Part shown: positions 35,409-43,596 of the stretch, piece after piece | How positions within the stretch are numbered: the stretch's first letter is position 1 | How the letters are laid out: each line of letters starts with the position of its first letter | Assembly (NCBI RefSeq): GCF_003731765.1 | Contig: NZ_MOAL01000005.1 | Coordinates: forward strand, 124,001-188,000 | Reading direction: 5' to 3' | DNA from: Pseudomonas chlororaphis | GTDB lineage: Bacteria > Pseudomonadota > Gammaproteobacteria > Pseudomonadales > Pseudomonadaceae | DNA: 64,000 nt | The notes under the pieces: generated by a model | What the model was told of the DNA's origin: nothing | The model's input: the letters and a program-made list of their open reading frames with translations, nothing else | The model's database searches: none | Position numbers and translations under genes: made by a program

Positions 35409-37319
35409 ATGCAGCGTTCCATTGCCACCGTCTCCTTGAGCGGTACCCTGCCGGAAAAACTCGAAGCCATTGCCGCCGCCGGTTTCGACGGCGTGGAGAT
35501 TTTCGAGAACGACCTTCTCTACTACGACGGCAGCCCACGAGAAATTAAACAGATGTGCGCGGACCTGGGGATTGCGATCACCCTGTTCCAGCCGTTTCGT
35601 GATTTTGAAGGCTGCCGCCGTGACCGCCTGGCACGCAATCTGGAACGCGCGGAGCGCAAGTTCGACCTGATGCAGGAACTGGGCACCGACCTGGTGCTGG
35701 TGTGCAGCAACGCCGCCGCCGACAGCGTGGGCGACCAGCAGATCCTGGTGGACGATTTGCGCCTGCTGGCCGAACGGGCCGGGGCGCGAGGCTTGCGCAT
35801 CGGTTATGAGGCCCTGGCCTGGGGTCGCCACGTGAACACTTACCAGCAAGTCTGGGACATCGTGCGGCAGGCGGATCACCCCAGCCTTGGGGTGTTGCTG
35901 GACAGCTTCCATACCCTGTCGCTCAAGGGTGACCCGGCGGCGATCGCCGACATTCCGGGCGACAAGATCTTCTTCGTGCAGATGGCCGACGCGCCGATCC
36001 TGGCCATGGACGTACTGGAGTGGAGCCGGCATTTCCGCTGCTTCCCGGGCCAGGGCGAGTTCGACTTGCCGGGCTTCCTGGCGCCGATCATCAAGAGTGG
36101 CTACACCGGCCCGCTGTCCCTGGAAATTTTCAACGACGGCTTCCGCGCCGCGCCGCCTCGGGCCAATGCTGCCGACGGCCTGCGCTCCCTGCTGTACCTG
36201 GAAGAAAAGACCCGCGAGCGCCTGCAGCAGGAAGGCCATGTGCCGGCCACCCCGGACTTGCTGTTTTCTCCGCCGCCAGCCAGCGAATACGGCGGCACCG
36301 AGTTTCTTGAATTCGCCGTGGACGAAGCCCTGGGCGCCAAGCTCGGCAGTTGGCTGGAGCGCCTGGGCTTTGCCAAGGCCGGGCAGCACCGCTCGAAAAG
36401 CGTCAGCCTGATGCGCCAAGGCGATATCAACCTGATCCTCAACTCCGAACCCTATTCCTTTGCCCACAGCTTCTTCGAATCCCATGGCCCTTCGGTGTGT
36501 GCCACGGCGATTCGGGTCAAGGACAGCGCCAAGGCCCTGGAACGTGCCGTAGCCTACAAGGGCCAGCCTTACCGTGGCCTGGTCGGCCCCAATGAGCTGG
36601 AGCTGGCGGCCGTGCGCGAGCTGGATGGCAGCCTGATCTACCTGGTGGACCAGGAAAAGGGCGGCCAGCACCTGTACGACACTGACTTCAACATGCACCC
36701 TGGCGTGGTGGCCAAGGGCGGCCTCAAGCGCATCGATCACATGGCCATGGCCCTGCCGGCCGACAGCCTCGACAGTTGGGTGCTGTTCTACAAGAGCCTG
36801 CTGGACTTCACCGCCGATGACGAAGTGGTGCTGCCCGACCCTTACGGCCTGGTGAAAAGCCGGGCCCTGCGCAGCCGCTGCAGCACCATTCGCCTGCCGC
36901 TGAACATCTCTGAAAGCCACAAGACCGCGATCTCCCACGCGCTGTCCAGCTACGGCGGCTCGGGTGTGCACCACATTGCCTTCGATTGCGATGACATCTT
37001 CGCCGAAGTCAGCCGCGCCAAAGAGGCCGGAGTGCCGCTGCTGGACATCCCGCTGAACTACTACGACGACCTGGCCGCGCGGTTTGATTTTGACGACGAG
37101 TTCCTCAGCGAACTGGCCTATTACAACGTGCTCTACGACCGTGACGCGCAAGGCGGTGAGTTGTTCCACGTCTACACCGAACCGTTCGAGGGGCGTTTCT
37201 TCTTCGAGATCATCCAGCGCAAGAATGGTTATGTGGGTTACGGCGCGGCCAACGTCGCGGTGCGCCTGGCGGCCATGGCCAAGTCCCGCAGCGGCGGCTT
37301 GCGCCACGCGAAGTTGTAG
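35409..37319 (+). CDS. quiC: 3-Dehydroshikimate dehydratase fused to an HPPD-like domain
   Basis: A 636-residue two-domain protein. Residues 1-270 are a xylose-isomerase-like TIM barrel with metal ligands in IGYEALAWG (Glu), GVLLDSFHTLS (Asp, His), FVQMADAP, and LSLEIFNDG (Glu). This is the fold of 3-dehydroshikimate dehydratases that make protocatechuate. Residues about 290-630 are two VOC/4-hydroxyphenylpyruvate-dioxygenase-like modules (GVHHIAFDCDDI, FFFEIIQRKNGYVGYGAANV). This fusion is known in Pseudomonas QuiC. The start is ATGCAGCGT after a GGGAGTTGAA region. Confidence 0.92.
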   Translation: MQRSIATVSLSGTLPEKLEAIAAAGFDGVEIFENDLLYYDGSPREIKQMCADLGIAITLFQPFRDFEGCRRDRLARNLERAERKFDLMQELGTDLVLVCSNAAADSVGDQQILVDDLRLLAERAGARGLRIGYEALAWGRHVNTYQQVWDIVRQADHPSLGVLLDSFHTLSLKGDPAAIADIPGDKIFFVQMADAPILAMDVLEWSRHFRCFPGQGEFDLPGFLAPIIKSGYTGPLSLEIFNDGFRAAPPRANAADGLRSLLYLEEKTRERLQQEGHVPATPDLLFSPPPASEYGGTEFLEFAVDEALGAKLGSWLERLGFAKAGQHRSKSVSLMRQGDINLILNSEPYSFAHSFFESHGPSVCATAIRVKDSAKALERAVAYKGQPYRGLVGPNELELAAVRELDGSLIYLVDQEKGGQHLYDTDFNMHPGVVAKGGLKRIDHMAMALPADSLDSWVLFYKSLLDFTADDEVVLPDPYGLVKSRALRSRCSTIRLPLNISESHKTAISHALSSYGGSGVHHIAFDCDDIFAEVSRAKEAGVPLLDIPLNYYDDLAARFDFDDEFLSELAYYNVLYDRDAQGGELFHVYTEPFEGRFFFEIIQRKNGYVGYGAANVAVRLAAMAKSRSGGLRHAKL

Positions 37320-37330
37320 GCGGTTGCTAG

Positions 37331-37365
37331 GGGAGGCGGTCAAATAGCCGCCTCCCGGCTTTCTT
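37331..37365 (+). terminator. Probable terminator after quiC
   Basis: GGGAGGCGG (37331-37339) pairs perfectly with CCGCCTCCC (37348-37356), followed by GGCTTTCTTT. It lies 11 bp after the quiC stop and before the TetR gene, so quiC and tetR may be only partly co-transcribed. Confidence 0.6.
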
Positions 37366-37423
37366 TCGCGGGGTGACGCGGCCCATAATCGCCCGCGTAT
37401 GTAGCGATGGCCGTGAGCCCATA

Positions 37424-38101
37424 ATGACAATGACTGACCAACTCCCCATTGCGCCCGATGAGCCTGTCGTCGAGCCGCGCAAGAGCCGCAAGAACAACCC
37501 CGAAAAGACCCGCGAGAACATTCTTCAAGAGGCCATTGTCGAGTTCGTCCAGCAGGGGCTGTCCGGCGCTCGGGTGGATGCCATCGCCGAGCGCATCCAT
37601 ACCTCCAAGCGCATGATCTATTACTACTTCGGCAGCAAGGAACAGCTCTACGTCGAAGTGCTGGAGAAGCTCTACGGCGACATCCGCAGCACCGAGAGCC
37701 GCTTGCACCTGGCGGAACTCGAACCCCGCGAGGCCATTCGCCGGTTGGTGGAGTTCACCTTCGACCACCACGACCTCAACGTCGATTTCGTGCGGATCGT
37801 CAGCATCGAGAATATCCACAAGGGCGAGTACGTGAAGCAGTCCGGGGTGATCAAGGCGATGAACAACACCATCCTCGACGCCTTGGGTGAAATCCTCCGG
37901 CGTGGTGCTGAGGATGGGGTGTTCCGGCCAGGGCTGGACGCGCTGGATGTGCACTTGCTGATCAGCTCGTTCTGTTTCTACCGAGTCTCCAATCGCCACA
38001 CCTTCGGCGAGATCTTCCAGATCGACCTGCCCGACGAGAGCATCAAGCAGCGTCATCGGGAAATGATCTGCGAATCGGTACTGCGCTACCTGCAAGCCTG
38101 A
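37424..38101 (+). CDS. TetR family regulator of the quiC cluster
   Basis: A 225-residue protein. After a charged leader (PRKSRKNNPEKTRENIL) comes the TetR HTH, ARVDAIAERIHTSKRMIYYY and FGSKEQLYVEVLEKLY (about residues 33-72). The C-terminal ligand domain has a TetR_C-like pattern (FVRIVSIENIHKGEYVKQSG). ATG 37424 or 37430 is possible. It starts 104 bp after quiC and is the best candidate for binding the ACTAACYGGTT motifs upstream of quiC and aroQ. Confidence 0.85.
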   Translation: MTMTDQLPIAPDEPVVEPRKSRKNNPEKTRENILQEAIVEFVQQGLSGARVDAIAERIHTSKRMIYYYFGSKEQLYVEVLEKLYGDIRSTESRLHLAELEPREAIRRLVEFTFDHHDLNVDFVRIVSIENIHKGEYVKQSGVIKAMNNTILDALGEILRRGAEDGVFRPGLDALDVHLLISSFCFYRVSNRHTFGEIFQIDLPDESIKQRHREMICESVLRYLQA

Positions 38102-38148
38102 CGCAACATCCGCGGTGGGGCCGGCACCTACACACATGGACGGCAATT

Positions 38149-38226
38149 GTAGGAGCTGGCTCGCCAGCGATAGCGCCCTCAAGCCTTGTACAAAACCTGA
38201 AGAACCCATCGCCGGCAAGCCGGCCC
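38149..38226. repeat. REPIN between tetR and aroE
   Basis: TGTAGGAGCTGGCTCGCCAG and, inverted about 35 bp on, ATCGCCGGCAAGCCGGCCCC form a typical REP doublet. It fills the gap between the convergent TetR and shikimate dehydrogenase genes. Confidence 0.85.
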
Positions 38227-38234
38227 CGGCGGGG

Positions 38235-39089
38235 TCAGTGGTTCATGCTTTGGAAATGCTCGAGCATGCGCTGGGCGTCGGCGGTGACGCCGCTGAACAA
38301 TTCAAACGCCTTGACCGCCTGGAACACCGCCATGTTGCCGCCATCCAGGGTCCGGCAACCGAGGGCGCGGGCGTTGCGCAGCAGTTCGGTTTCCAGCGGG
38401 AAGTAGACAATCTCGGCCACCCACAGGTCGGCGCGCAGCAACTCCACTGGCACGGGCATCCCCGGTAGCTTGGCCATGCCCATGGGCGTGGTGTTCACCA
38501 GGCCGTTGGAGGCGCCGAGGGTGGCGGGCAGGTCCACACCCGCCTTGGCCCGACCGGCACCGAAGTGCTGATTGAGGTTGTCTGCCAGGCTCTGGGCGCG
38601 GCTGCTGTCCACATCGAAAATACTCAGTTGCTGCACGCCTTCACCGAGCAGGGCGTGGGCCACGGCGGCCCCGGCACCACCGGCGCCCATTTGCACCACC
38701 CGTTCCAGGGCCACGCCTTGCAAGCCACGACGAAAACCTTCGGCAAAACCCAGGCAATCGGTGTTGTGGCCGATGCGCTTGCCGTTCTTCAGCACCACGG
38801 TGTTCACCGCGCCGATGCCCCGGGCTTCGGCAGACAGTTCATCAAGCAGAGGAATGATGCTCTGCTTGCACGGGAAGGTGATGTTCAGGCCGGTGAAGCT
38901 CATGCGCTCGGCCGCCTGCAACAAATCGGGCAGGGCACTGCTGTCGAGTTTCAACTGATCCAGGTCGATGAGCCGGTACAGGTAGCGCAAACCCTGAGCG
39001 TCGCCTTCACGCTCGTGCATGGCCGGGGTGCGGGAAGCCTGGATACCAGCGCCGATCAGGCCGGCGAGAATTGCGTTGTCAGCACTCAT
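38235..39089 (-). CDS. aroE: Shikimate dehydrogenase (AroE/quinate-shikimate type)
   Basis: A 284-residue protein. The substrate-binding motif ASRTPAMHE is at residues 19-27 (SxS replaced by SRT, a feature of catabolic paralogues). LNITFPCKQ contains the catalytic Lys, and GHNTDCLGF the Asp. The Rossmann motif is VVQMGAGGAGAAVAHALL near residue 127. The start at 39089 is 5 bp after the aroQ stop, so the two form an operon. In this context it probably oxidises shikimate (or quinate) to the 3-dehydro compound, rather than serving aromatic amino acid synthesis. Confidence 0.85.
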   Translation of the reverse strand: MSADNAILAGLIGAGIQASRTPAMHEREGDAQGLRYLYRLIDLDQLKLDSSALPDLLQAAERMSFTGLNITFPCKQSIIPLLDELSAEARGIGAVNTVVLKNGKRIGHNTDCLGFAEGFRRGLQGVALERVVQMGAGGAGAAVAHALLGEGVQQLSIFDVDSSRAQSLADNLNQHFGAGRAKAGVDLPATLGASNGLVNTTPMGMAKLPGMPVPVELLRADLWVAEIVYFPLETELLRNARALGCRTLDGGNMAVFQAVKAFELFSGVTADAQRMLEHFQSMNH

Positions 39090-39094
39090 TGAGA

Positions 39095-39535
39095 TCACCC
39101 TTGCAAGCGCTTGCTGAAATGTTCCAGGGCCAGGCGGTAGCCATGGCTGCCAAAGCCGCACATCACGGCCAGGGCGATGCTCGACACAAAGGAGTGATGA
39201 CGGAACGGCTCGCGGGCGTGGACGTTGGACAGGTGCACTTCGATCACTGGCAACTCGCTCGCCACCAGGGCGTCGCGGATGGCCACCGAGGTATGGGTCC
39301 AGGCTGCCGGGTTGATGACGATCCCGGCGCAGCGACCGCGGGCGCCGTGGATCCAGTCCAGCAACTCGCCTTCGTGGTTGGTCTGGCGGAACTCCACGGT
39401 GAGGCCGAATTCCTCGGCGGCACGGCCGCACAGGGCAGAAATATCCGCCAGGGTTTCATGGCCGTAAGTGGCGGGTTCGCGGGTGCCGAGCAGGTTCAGG
39501 TTCGGGCCGTTAAGCACCAGAACGATAGGACGCAT
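39095..39535 (-). CDS. aroQ: Type II 3-dehydroquinate dehydratase
   Basis: A 146-residue protein, full length for AroQ. It carries LNGPNLNLLGTREPATYGHE with the catalytic Tyr, INPAAWTHTSVAIRDAL with the His/Asn loop, and EVHLSNVHAREPFRHHSF. It converts 3-dehydroquinate to 3-dehydroshikimate, the QuiC substrate. Two motifs upstream (39600-39613 and 39660-39676) match those of the quiC promoter, supporting a catabolic role. Confidence 0.92.
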   Translation of the reverse strand: MRPIVLVLNGPNLNLLGTREPATYGHETLADISALCGRAAEEFGLTVEFRQTNHEGELLDWIHGARGRCAGIVINPAAWTHTSVAIRDALVASELPVIEVHLSNVHAREPFRHHSFVSSIALAVMCGFGSHGYRLALEHFSKRLQG

Positions 39536-39599
39536 GGGGAGTATCTCCGTTGTTATTGTTGGCCCGGCGTGAGGAGACCGGGCTGTGGAGATAAATTGT

Positions 39600-39622
39600 A
39601 CTAACTGGTTAATTAGGTCAAT
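39600..39622 (-). promoter_or_regulatory. aroQ promoter with TetR-like operator
   Basis: On the minus strand a TTGACC -35 (39622-39617) is followed 15 bp on by TACAAT (-10). ACTAACTGGTTAAT (39600-39613, plus-strand reading) lies mostly in the spacer. It resembles the site at 35231-35244. Binding there would block RNA polymerase. Confidence 0.5.
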
Positions 39623-39659
39623 TGCGCTCGGATCAGCGAGCCCCTGGCCCGGCATTAAG

Positions 39660-39676
39660 TGTTCGGTGATCGAACA
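39660..39676. promoter_or_regulatory. PcaR/PcaU-type palindrome upstream of aroQ
   Basis: TGTTCGGTGATCGAACA matches the perfect palindrome at 35210-35226 at 15 of 17 positions. It lies upstream of the -35 box, where an IclR-type activator would bind. Confidence 0.6.
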
Positions 39677-39766
39677 AAAACACGAGCCGTCTTTGCGTGG
39701 GCGTCGGCCTTGCAAGAATTGCTTACCACCTGATCGCCGTTGATCCCGCCGTCGTGGCTAGCCTTG

Positions 39767-39892
39767 ATGGAGCTGGCTGGGGTATTGAGCGCTTCCCGTA
39801 ACGGCCGTCAGAGCAGTGCGGCCAAGGCCCAGGCGGCCCGTCTCAATGGCAAGAAGGGCGGTCGCCCGCGCAAGGTGGCCGAGGTGCTTTGA
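39767..39892 (+). CDS. Possible 41-residue basic small protein
   Basis: ATG at 39767 opens a 41-residue frame ending at TGA (39890-39892). The C-terminal half, AAKAQAARLNGKKGGRPRKV, is strongly basic with a GGRPRK motif like AT-hook or nucleic-acid-binding tails, and codon use is typical of real genes here. No clear ribosome-binding site precedes the ATG; TTG at 39764 or 39740 is an alternative. A long hairpin follows it. It may be genuine, or the remnant of a longer gene. Confidence 0.45.
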   Translation: MELAGVLSASRNGRQSSAAKAQAARLNGKKGGRPRKVAEVL

Positions 39893-39907
39893 CGCAAAGA
39901 GGCTGCA

Positions 39908-39945
39908 AACGACCGCCAGCCATGGGCTTGGCGGTCGTTGGCTTT
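39908..39945. terminator. Hairpin between the small ORF and trmA
   Basis: AACGACCGCCA (39908-39918) pairs with TGGCGGTCGTT (39929-39939), with more pairing possible inside, followed by GGCTTT on the plus strand. It starts 15 bp after the small ORF and abuts the trmA stop. It can serve either strand. Confidence 0.6.
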
Positions 39946-41023
39946 AACGACGAGTCAGCAAGACCCCGGATTCCATGTGATGGGTCCAGGGGAACTGGTC
40001 GAACAGCGCGCAGCGGGTGATGCGGTGGGTGTCGTGCAACTGGGCGATGTTGGCCGCCAGGGTTTCCGGGTTGCAGGAGATGTACAGGATGTTGTCGAAG
40101 CGCCGGGTCAGCTCGCAGGTGTCCGGGTCCATGCCGGCCCGGGGCGGGTCGACGAACACGCTGCCGAACTCGTAGCTTTTCAGGTCCACGCCTTGCAGGC
40201 GACGGAACGGACGCACTTCGTTCAGGGCTTCGGTCAGCTCTTCAGCGGACAGGCGCACCAGGGTCACGTTGTCCACGGCGTTTTCGCTGAGGTTGCTCAG
40301 GGCCGCGTTGACCGAGGTCTTGCTGATCTCGGTGGCCAGCACTTTGCGCACCCGAGTGGCCAGGGGCAGGGTGAAGTTGCCGTTGCCGCAGTACAGCTCC
40401 AGCAGGTCGTCCGGTCGATCGCCCAGGGCCTCATAGGCCCAGTTGAGCATCTTCTGGTTCACCGTTCCGTTGGGCTGGGTGAAGGCACCTTCGGGCTGGC
40501 GATAGCTGAAGGTACGACCGCCCACCTCAAGTTTTTCGACCACGTAATCCTGGCCGATCACTTCACGCTTGCCCTTGGAGCGACCGATGATGCTGACGTT
40601 CAGGTCGGCTGCGAGTTGGGTCGCGGCCGCATGCCAATGCTCATCCAGCGGGCGGTGATAACACAGGGTGATCATCGCGTCGCCGGCCAGGGTGGTAAGG
40701 AACTCCACCTGGAACAGTTTGTGGCTCAGGGGCGCGCTGGCTTGCCAGGCGGCCTTGAGGCGGGGCATCAGGTCGTTGATGTGGCGACTGGCGATGGGGA
40801 AGGCTTCGATCAGGATCGGCGTGCGCTTGTCGTCCTGGGAAAACATCGCGTAATGCCGCTCACCGGCCTCGCGCCACAGACGGAATTCCGCGCGCAGGCG
40901 GAAGTTCTGCAAGGGCGAGTCGAAGACCTGGGGCTCGGGCGCATCGAAAGGGGCCAACAGGTCACGCAGGCGCGTGACCTTGTCGTCCAGCTGTGCGGTG
41001 TAGCTTGGGGCATCAAAAGTCAT
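39944..41023 (-). CDS. trmA: tRNA (uracil-54-C5)-methyltransferase TrmA
   Basis: A 359-residue protein of normal length. The SAM-binding motif LLELYCGNGNFTLPLA is near residue 215. The catalytic Cys is in ILYISCNPETLAANI near residue 320. VFVDPPRAGMD is the conserved motif before it. It methylates U54 in the T loop. The start at 41023 overlaps the stop of the purine permease gene (ATGA on the minus strand). Confidence 0.95.
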   Translation of the reverse strand: MTFDAPSYTAQLDDKVTRLRDLLAPFDAPEPQVFDSPLQNFRLRAEFRLWREAGERHYAMFSQDDKRTPILIEAFPIASRHINDLMPRLKAAWQASAPLSHKLFQVEFLTTLAGDAMITLCYHRPLDEHWHAAATQLAADLNVSIIGRSKGKREVIGQDYVVEKLEVGGRTFSYRQPEGAFTQPNGTVNQKMLNWAYEALGDRPDDLLELYCGNGNFTLPLATRVRKVLATEISKTSVNAALSNLSENAVDNVTLVRLSAEELTEALNEVRPFRRLQGVDLKSYEFGSVFVDPPRAGMDPDTCELTRRFDNILYISCNPETLAANIAQLHDTHRITRCALFDQFPWTHHMESGVLLTRR

Positions 41024-42315
41024 GCGGCGAACCAACCCAACTTGATCACAAACAGAATCGACAGGATCACCAGCGGTGCATTCAGCTCACGGGCGCGGCC
41101 GGACAGCAACTTGATCGCGGTCCAGGCAATAAAGCCGAAGGCGATGCCGTTGGCGATGGAATAGGTGAACGGCATGGCCAGCGCGGTCACGACCACTGGT
41201 GCGGCTACGGTGATGTCGTCCCAGTCGATTTCCGCCAGGCCCGAGGTCATCAGCACCGCCACGAACAGCAGGGCTGGCGCGGTGGCGAAGGCCGGCACGC
41301 TGGCCGCCAGTGGCGAGAAGAACAGCGCCAGCAGGAACAGGATCGCCACCACGATGGCCGTCAGGCCGGTGCGGCCGCCGGCGCTGACGCCCGCTGCGGA
41401 TTCGATGTAGCTGGTGGTGGTCGAGGTGCCCAGCAGGGAACCGGCCATGGCCGCGGTGCTGTCGGCGATCAAGGCCCGGCCCATTTTCGGCATGTGGCCG
41501 TCCTTGCCCATCAGGCCGGCGCGCTTGGCCACGCCGATCAGGGTGCCGGAGTTGTCGAACAGGTCGACGAACAGGAAGGCGAAAATCACGCTGACCAGGC
41601 CGATGTCCAGGGCGCCCTTGATGTCCAACTGGAGGAAGGTCGGCGCCAGGGATGGTGGCATGGACATCACCCCTTTAAAGGCAGTGAAGCCCAGGACGAT
41701 GGAGGCGATGGTCACCACCAGGATGCCGATCAGCACGGCACCGCGAACCCGCAGGGCTTCCAGGGCCACGATCAGGGCAAAACCCAGAGTGGCGAGGATC
41801 GGCGCGGGTTTGCGCAGGTCGCCGAGGCCGACCATGGTCGCCTCGTTGCTGACCACGATGCCAGCGTTGTGCAGGGCGATCAGCGCCAGGAACAGGCCGA
41901 TACCGGCCGCGATTGCCGAGCGCAGGGGCAGGGGGATGCTGTTGATGATCCATTCACGGATACGGAAGATCGACAGCAGGAAGAACAGCACCGCCGAGAT
42001 GAACACCGCGCCCAGCGCCACTTGCCAGGTATGGCCCATGTGCAGGACCACGGTGTAGGTGAAGAAGGCGTTCAAGCCCATGCCCGGTGCCAGGGCGATC
42101 GGGTAGTTGGCGATCAGGCCCATGATGGTCGAGCCGATGGCCGCGGCCAGGCAGGTGGCGACAAACAGCGCGCCTTTGTCCATGCCCGTCTCGCCGAGGA
42201 TGCTCGGGTTGACGAAGAGGATGTAGGCCATGGCCAGGAAGGTGGTGACGCCCGCAAGAATCTCGGTGCGCACGTTGGTGTTGTGTGCCTTGAGTTGAAA
42301 CAGCCTTTCCAGCAT
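41020..42315 (-). CDS. NCS2/AzgA-type purine permease
   Basis: A 431-residue protein with 12-14 membrane segments. It starts MLERLFQLKAHNTNVRTEIL. GVTTFLAMAYILFVNP and APGMGLNAFF near residue 85 are AzgA signatures, as is FVDLFDNSGTLIGVAKRAGL in the middle. Members import adenine, guanine or hypoxanthine with protons. It lies upstream of, and is translationally coupled to, trmA. Confidence 0.9.
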   Translation of the reverse strand: MLERLFQLKAHNTNVRTEILAGVTTFLAMAYILFVNPSILGETGMDKGALFVATCLAAAIGSTIMGLIANYPIALAPGMGLNAFFTYTVVLHMGHTWQVALGAVFISAVLFFLLSIFRIREWIINSIPLPLRSAIAAGIGLFLALIALHNAGIVVSNEATMVGLGDLRKPAPILATLGFALIVALEALRVRGAVLIGILVVTIASIVLGFTAFKGVMSMPPSLAPTFLQLDIKGALDIGLVSVIFAFLFVDLFDNSGTLIGVAKRAGLMGKDGHMPKMGRALIADSTAAMAGSLLGTSTTTSYIESAAGVSAGGRTGLTAIVVAILFLLALFFSPLAASVPAFATAPALLFVAVLMTSGLAEIDWDDITVAAPVVVTALAMPFTYSIANGIAFGFIAWTAIKLLSGRARELNAPLVILSILFVIKLGWFAA

Positions 42316-42521
42316 GTCTGCTCCCCGTGGCGCGCCCGGCGCCGTGAATGTATCGACCTCAATAGCAAAGCACAGGCGGCCTGAGGCGTCTGTGGATTTG
42401 CGCTGGGTCGGAAAAAGCCGCGCATCATACCAGCAGCGTGGGGCAATGGCTGCGATCGTCGGCGATGTTTTGCCGGGATCGCAACTGGCGCATACTGCGC
42501 CCTGATTGATAGGGGGGACCT

Positions 42522-42980
42522 ATGGGCAGCACGATGAAAATGACCGCTTGGGCTATTGGCCTGTTGAGCGCTGCCGGCTTGTACCTGGATGCGCTGCCGG
42601 CGCAGGCCCGTTCCGCGCCGCCCCTGAGCCGGGTCGAGGTGCTCAAGGTGCAGTCGCCCTCATGCGGGGTGGAAGATGTTTCCGGTGGCCGTGAAAGCAC
42701 CTACTGCGACCACAGCGGGCCGAACATCAAGGTCTACGTGCTGGAGCTGGGCTACGGTCGCCAACCCCACGTGACCCTGGACGGCTTCGCCCTCAATGGC
42801 AGCCGTTCGGCGGTCTGCCAGGACGGCAGCAGCCTGGTGGCCTGTGGCACGGGCGCGGTCACGGTGGGCTATCTGTATACCTTTGACCTGGCGGGCAAGC
42901 AGGAAGGCACCTTCAGTTTCAGCAATACCTCGATCAATGCGCCGGGAAACACCATGAGCGCGCAGATCTATATCAAGTAA
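42522..42980 (+). CDS. Exported DUF4879-like protein
   Basis: A 152-residue protein; AGGGGGGACCT precedes ATG 42522. The signal peptide ends near LPAQARS. The mature part has four cysteines (PSCGVED, STYCDHSG, AVCQDG, VACGTG), suggesting two disulfides. KVYVLELGYGRQPHVTLDG is its best-conserved stretch and resembles DUF4879/YolA-like secreted proteins; that match is from memory. It appears to be monocistronic, divergent from the permease. The function is unknown. Confidence 0.65.
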   Translation: MGSTMKMTAWAIGLLSAAGLYLDALPAQARSAPPLSRVEVLKVQSPSCGVEDVSGGRESTYCDHSGPNIKVYVLELGYGRQPHVTLDGFALNGSRSAVCQDGSSLVACGTGAVTVGYLYTFDLAGKQEGTFSFSNTSINAPGNTMSAQIYIK

Positions 42981-43030
42981 CGACCTGAAAGCTGGCTAAG
43001 CTCTAAAGACCCTTTCGTGGAATTCCCCCC

Positions 43031-43582
43031 ATGAGCTTCAGAGCCCTGATTACCCTCGCCGAGGGCATCGACGACCTGCAAAGCGTGACCCTGATTGACG
43101 TGTTGCGCCGCGCCGAAATCGAAGTGCTGGTGGCCAGTATCGAGGCGCGCCGCATGCTCACCTGTGCCCGGGGCACGCGCCTGACCGCCGATGCCATGTT
43201 AGTGGATGTGCTGGCCCAGGACTTCGACCTGATCGTGTTGCCCGGCGGCGCGGTGGGTGCACAACACCTGGCGGCGCATCAACCCCTGATGCAGCGGGTT
43301 AAGGATCAAGCGGCTGCGGGGCGGGTGTTTGCCGGTATCGCCGAAGCGCCGGCCCTGGCCTTGCAAGCCTACGGTGTGCTGCGCCAGCGACGCATGACCT
43401 GCTTGCCCAGCGTCAGCCAGCACTTGCTGGGCTGCACCTTTGTCGACCAGCCCGTGGTGGTGGATGGCAATTGCGTCACCGCCCAGGCTTCGGGAGCCGC
43501 CCTGGCGTTTGCCCTGACCCTGGTGGAGGCACTCTGTGGCCGCGGCAAGCGCGCTGCGGTGGCGGGGCAGATGCTGGTTTAG
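43031..43582 (+). CDS. DJ-1/PfpI family protein lacking the elbow cysteine
   Basis: A 183-residue protein of the DJ-1/YajL type: RALITLAEGIDDLQSVTLID with the conserved acidic residue near 17, and DFDLIVLPGGAVGAQHL near residue 70. At the nucleophile elbow the usual ICAAPA is replaced by GIAEAPALAL, so the Cys is Ala. The remaining fold looks intact. It is therefore unlikely to act by the normal Cys chemistry. It starts 50 bp after the DUF4879-like gene. Confidence 0.85.
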   Translation: MSFRALITLAEGIDDLQSVTLIDVLRRAEIEVLVASIEARRMLTCARGTRLTADAMLVDVLAQDFDLIVLPGGAVGAQHLAAHQPLMQRVKDQAAAGRVFAGIAEAPALALQAYGVLRQRRMTCLPSVSQHLLGCTFVDQPVVVDGNCVTAQASGAALAFALTLVEALCGRGKRAAVAGQMLV

Positions 43583-43596
43583 CCTGCCCCAAGGCT

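Noticed and set aside
35367..37430. Long open frame antisense to quiC
   Set aside because: Composition is that of a shadow frame; QuiC is clear on the plus strand.
42316..42521. Purine riboswitch upstream of the NCS2 permease
   Set aside because: No three-way-junction core resembling the purine aptamer could be found in the 206-bp gap.
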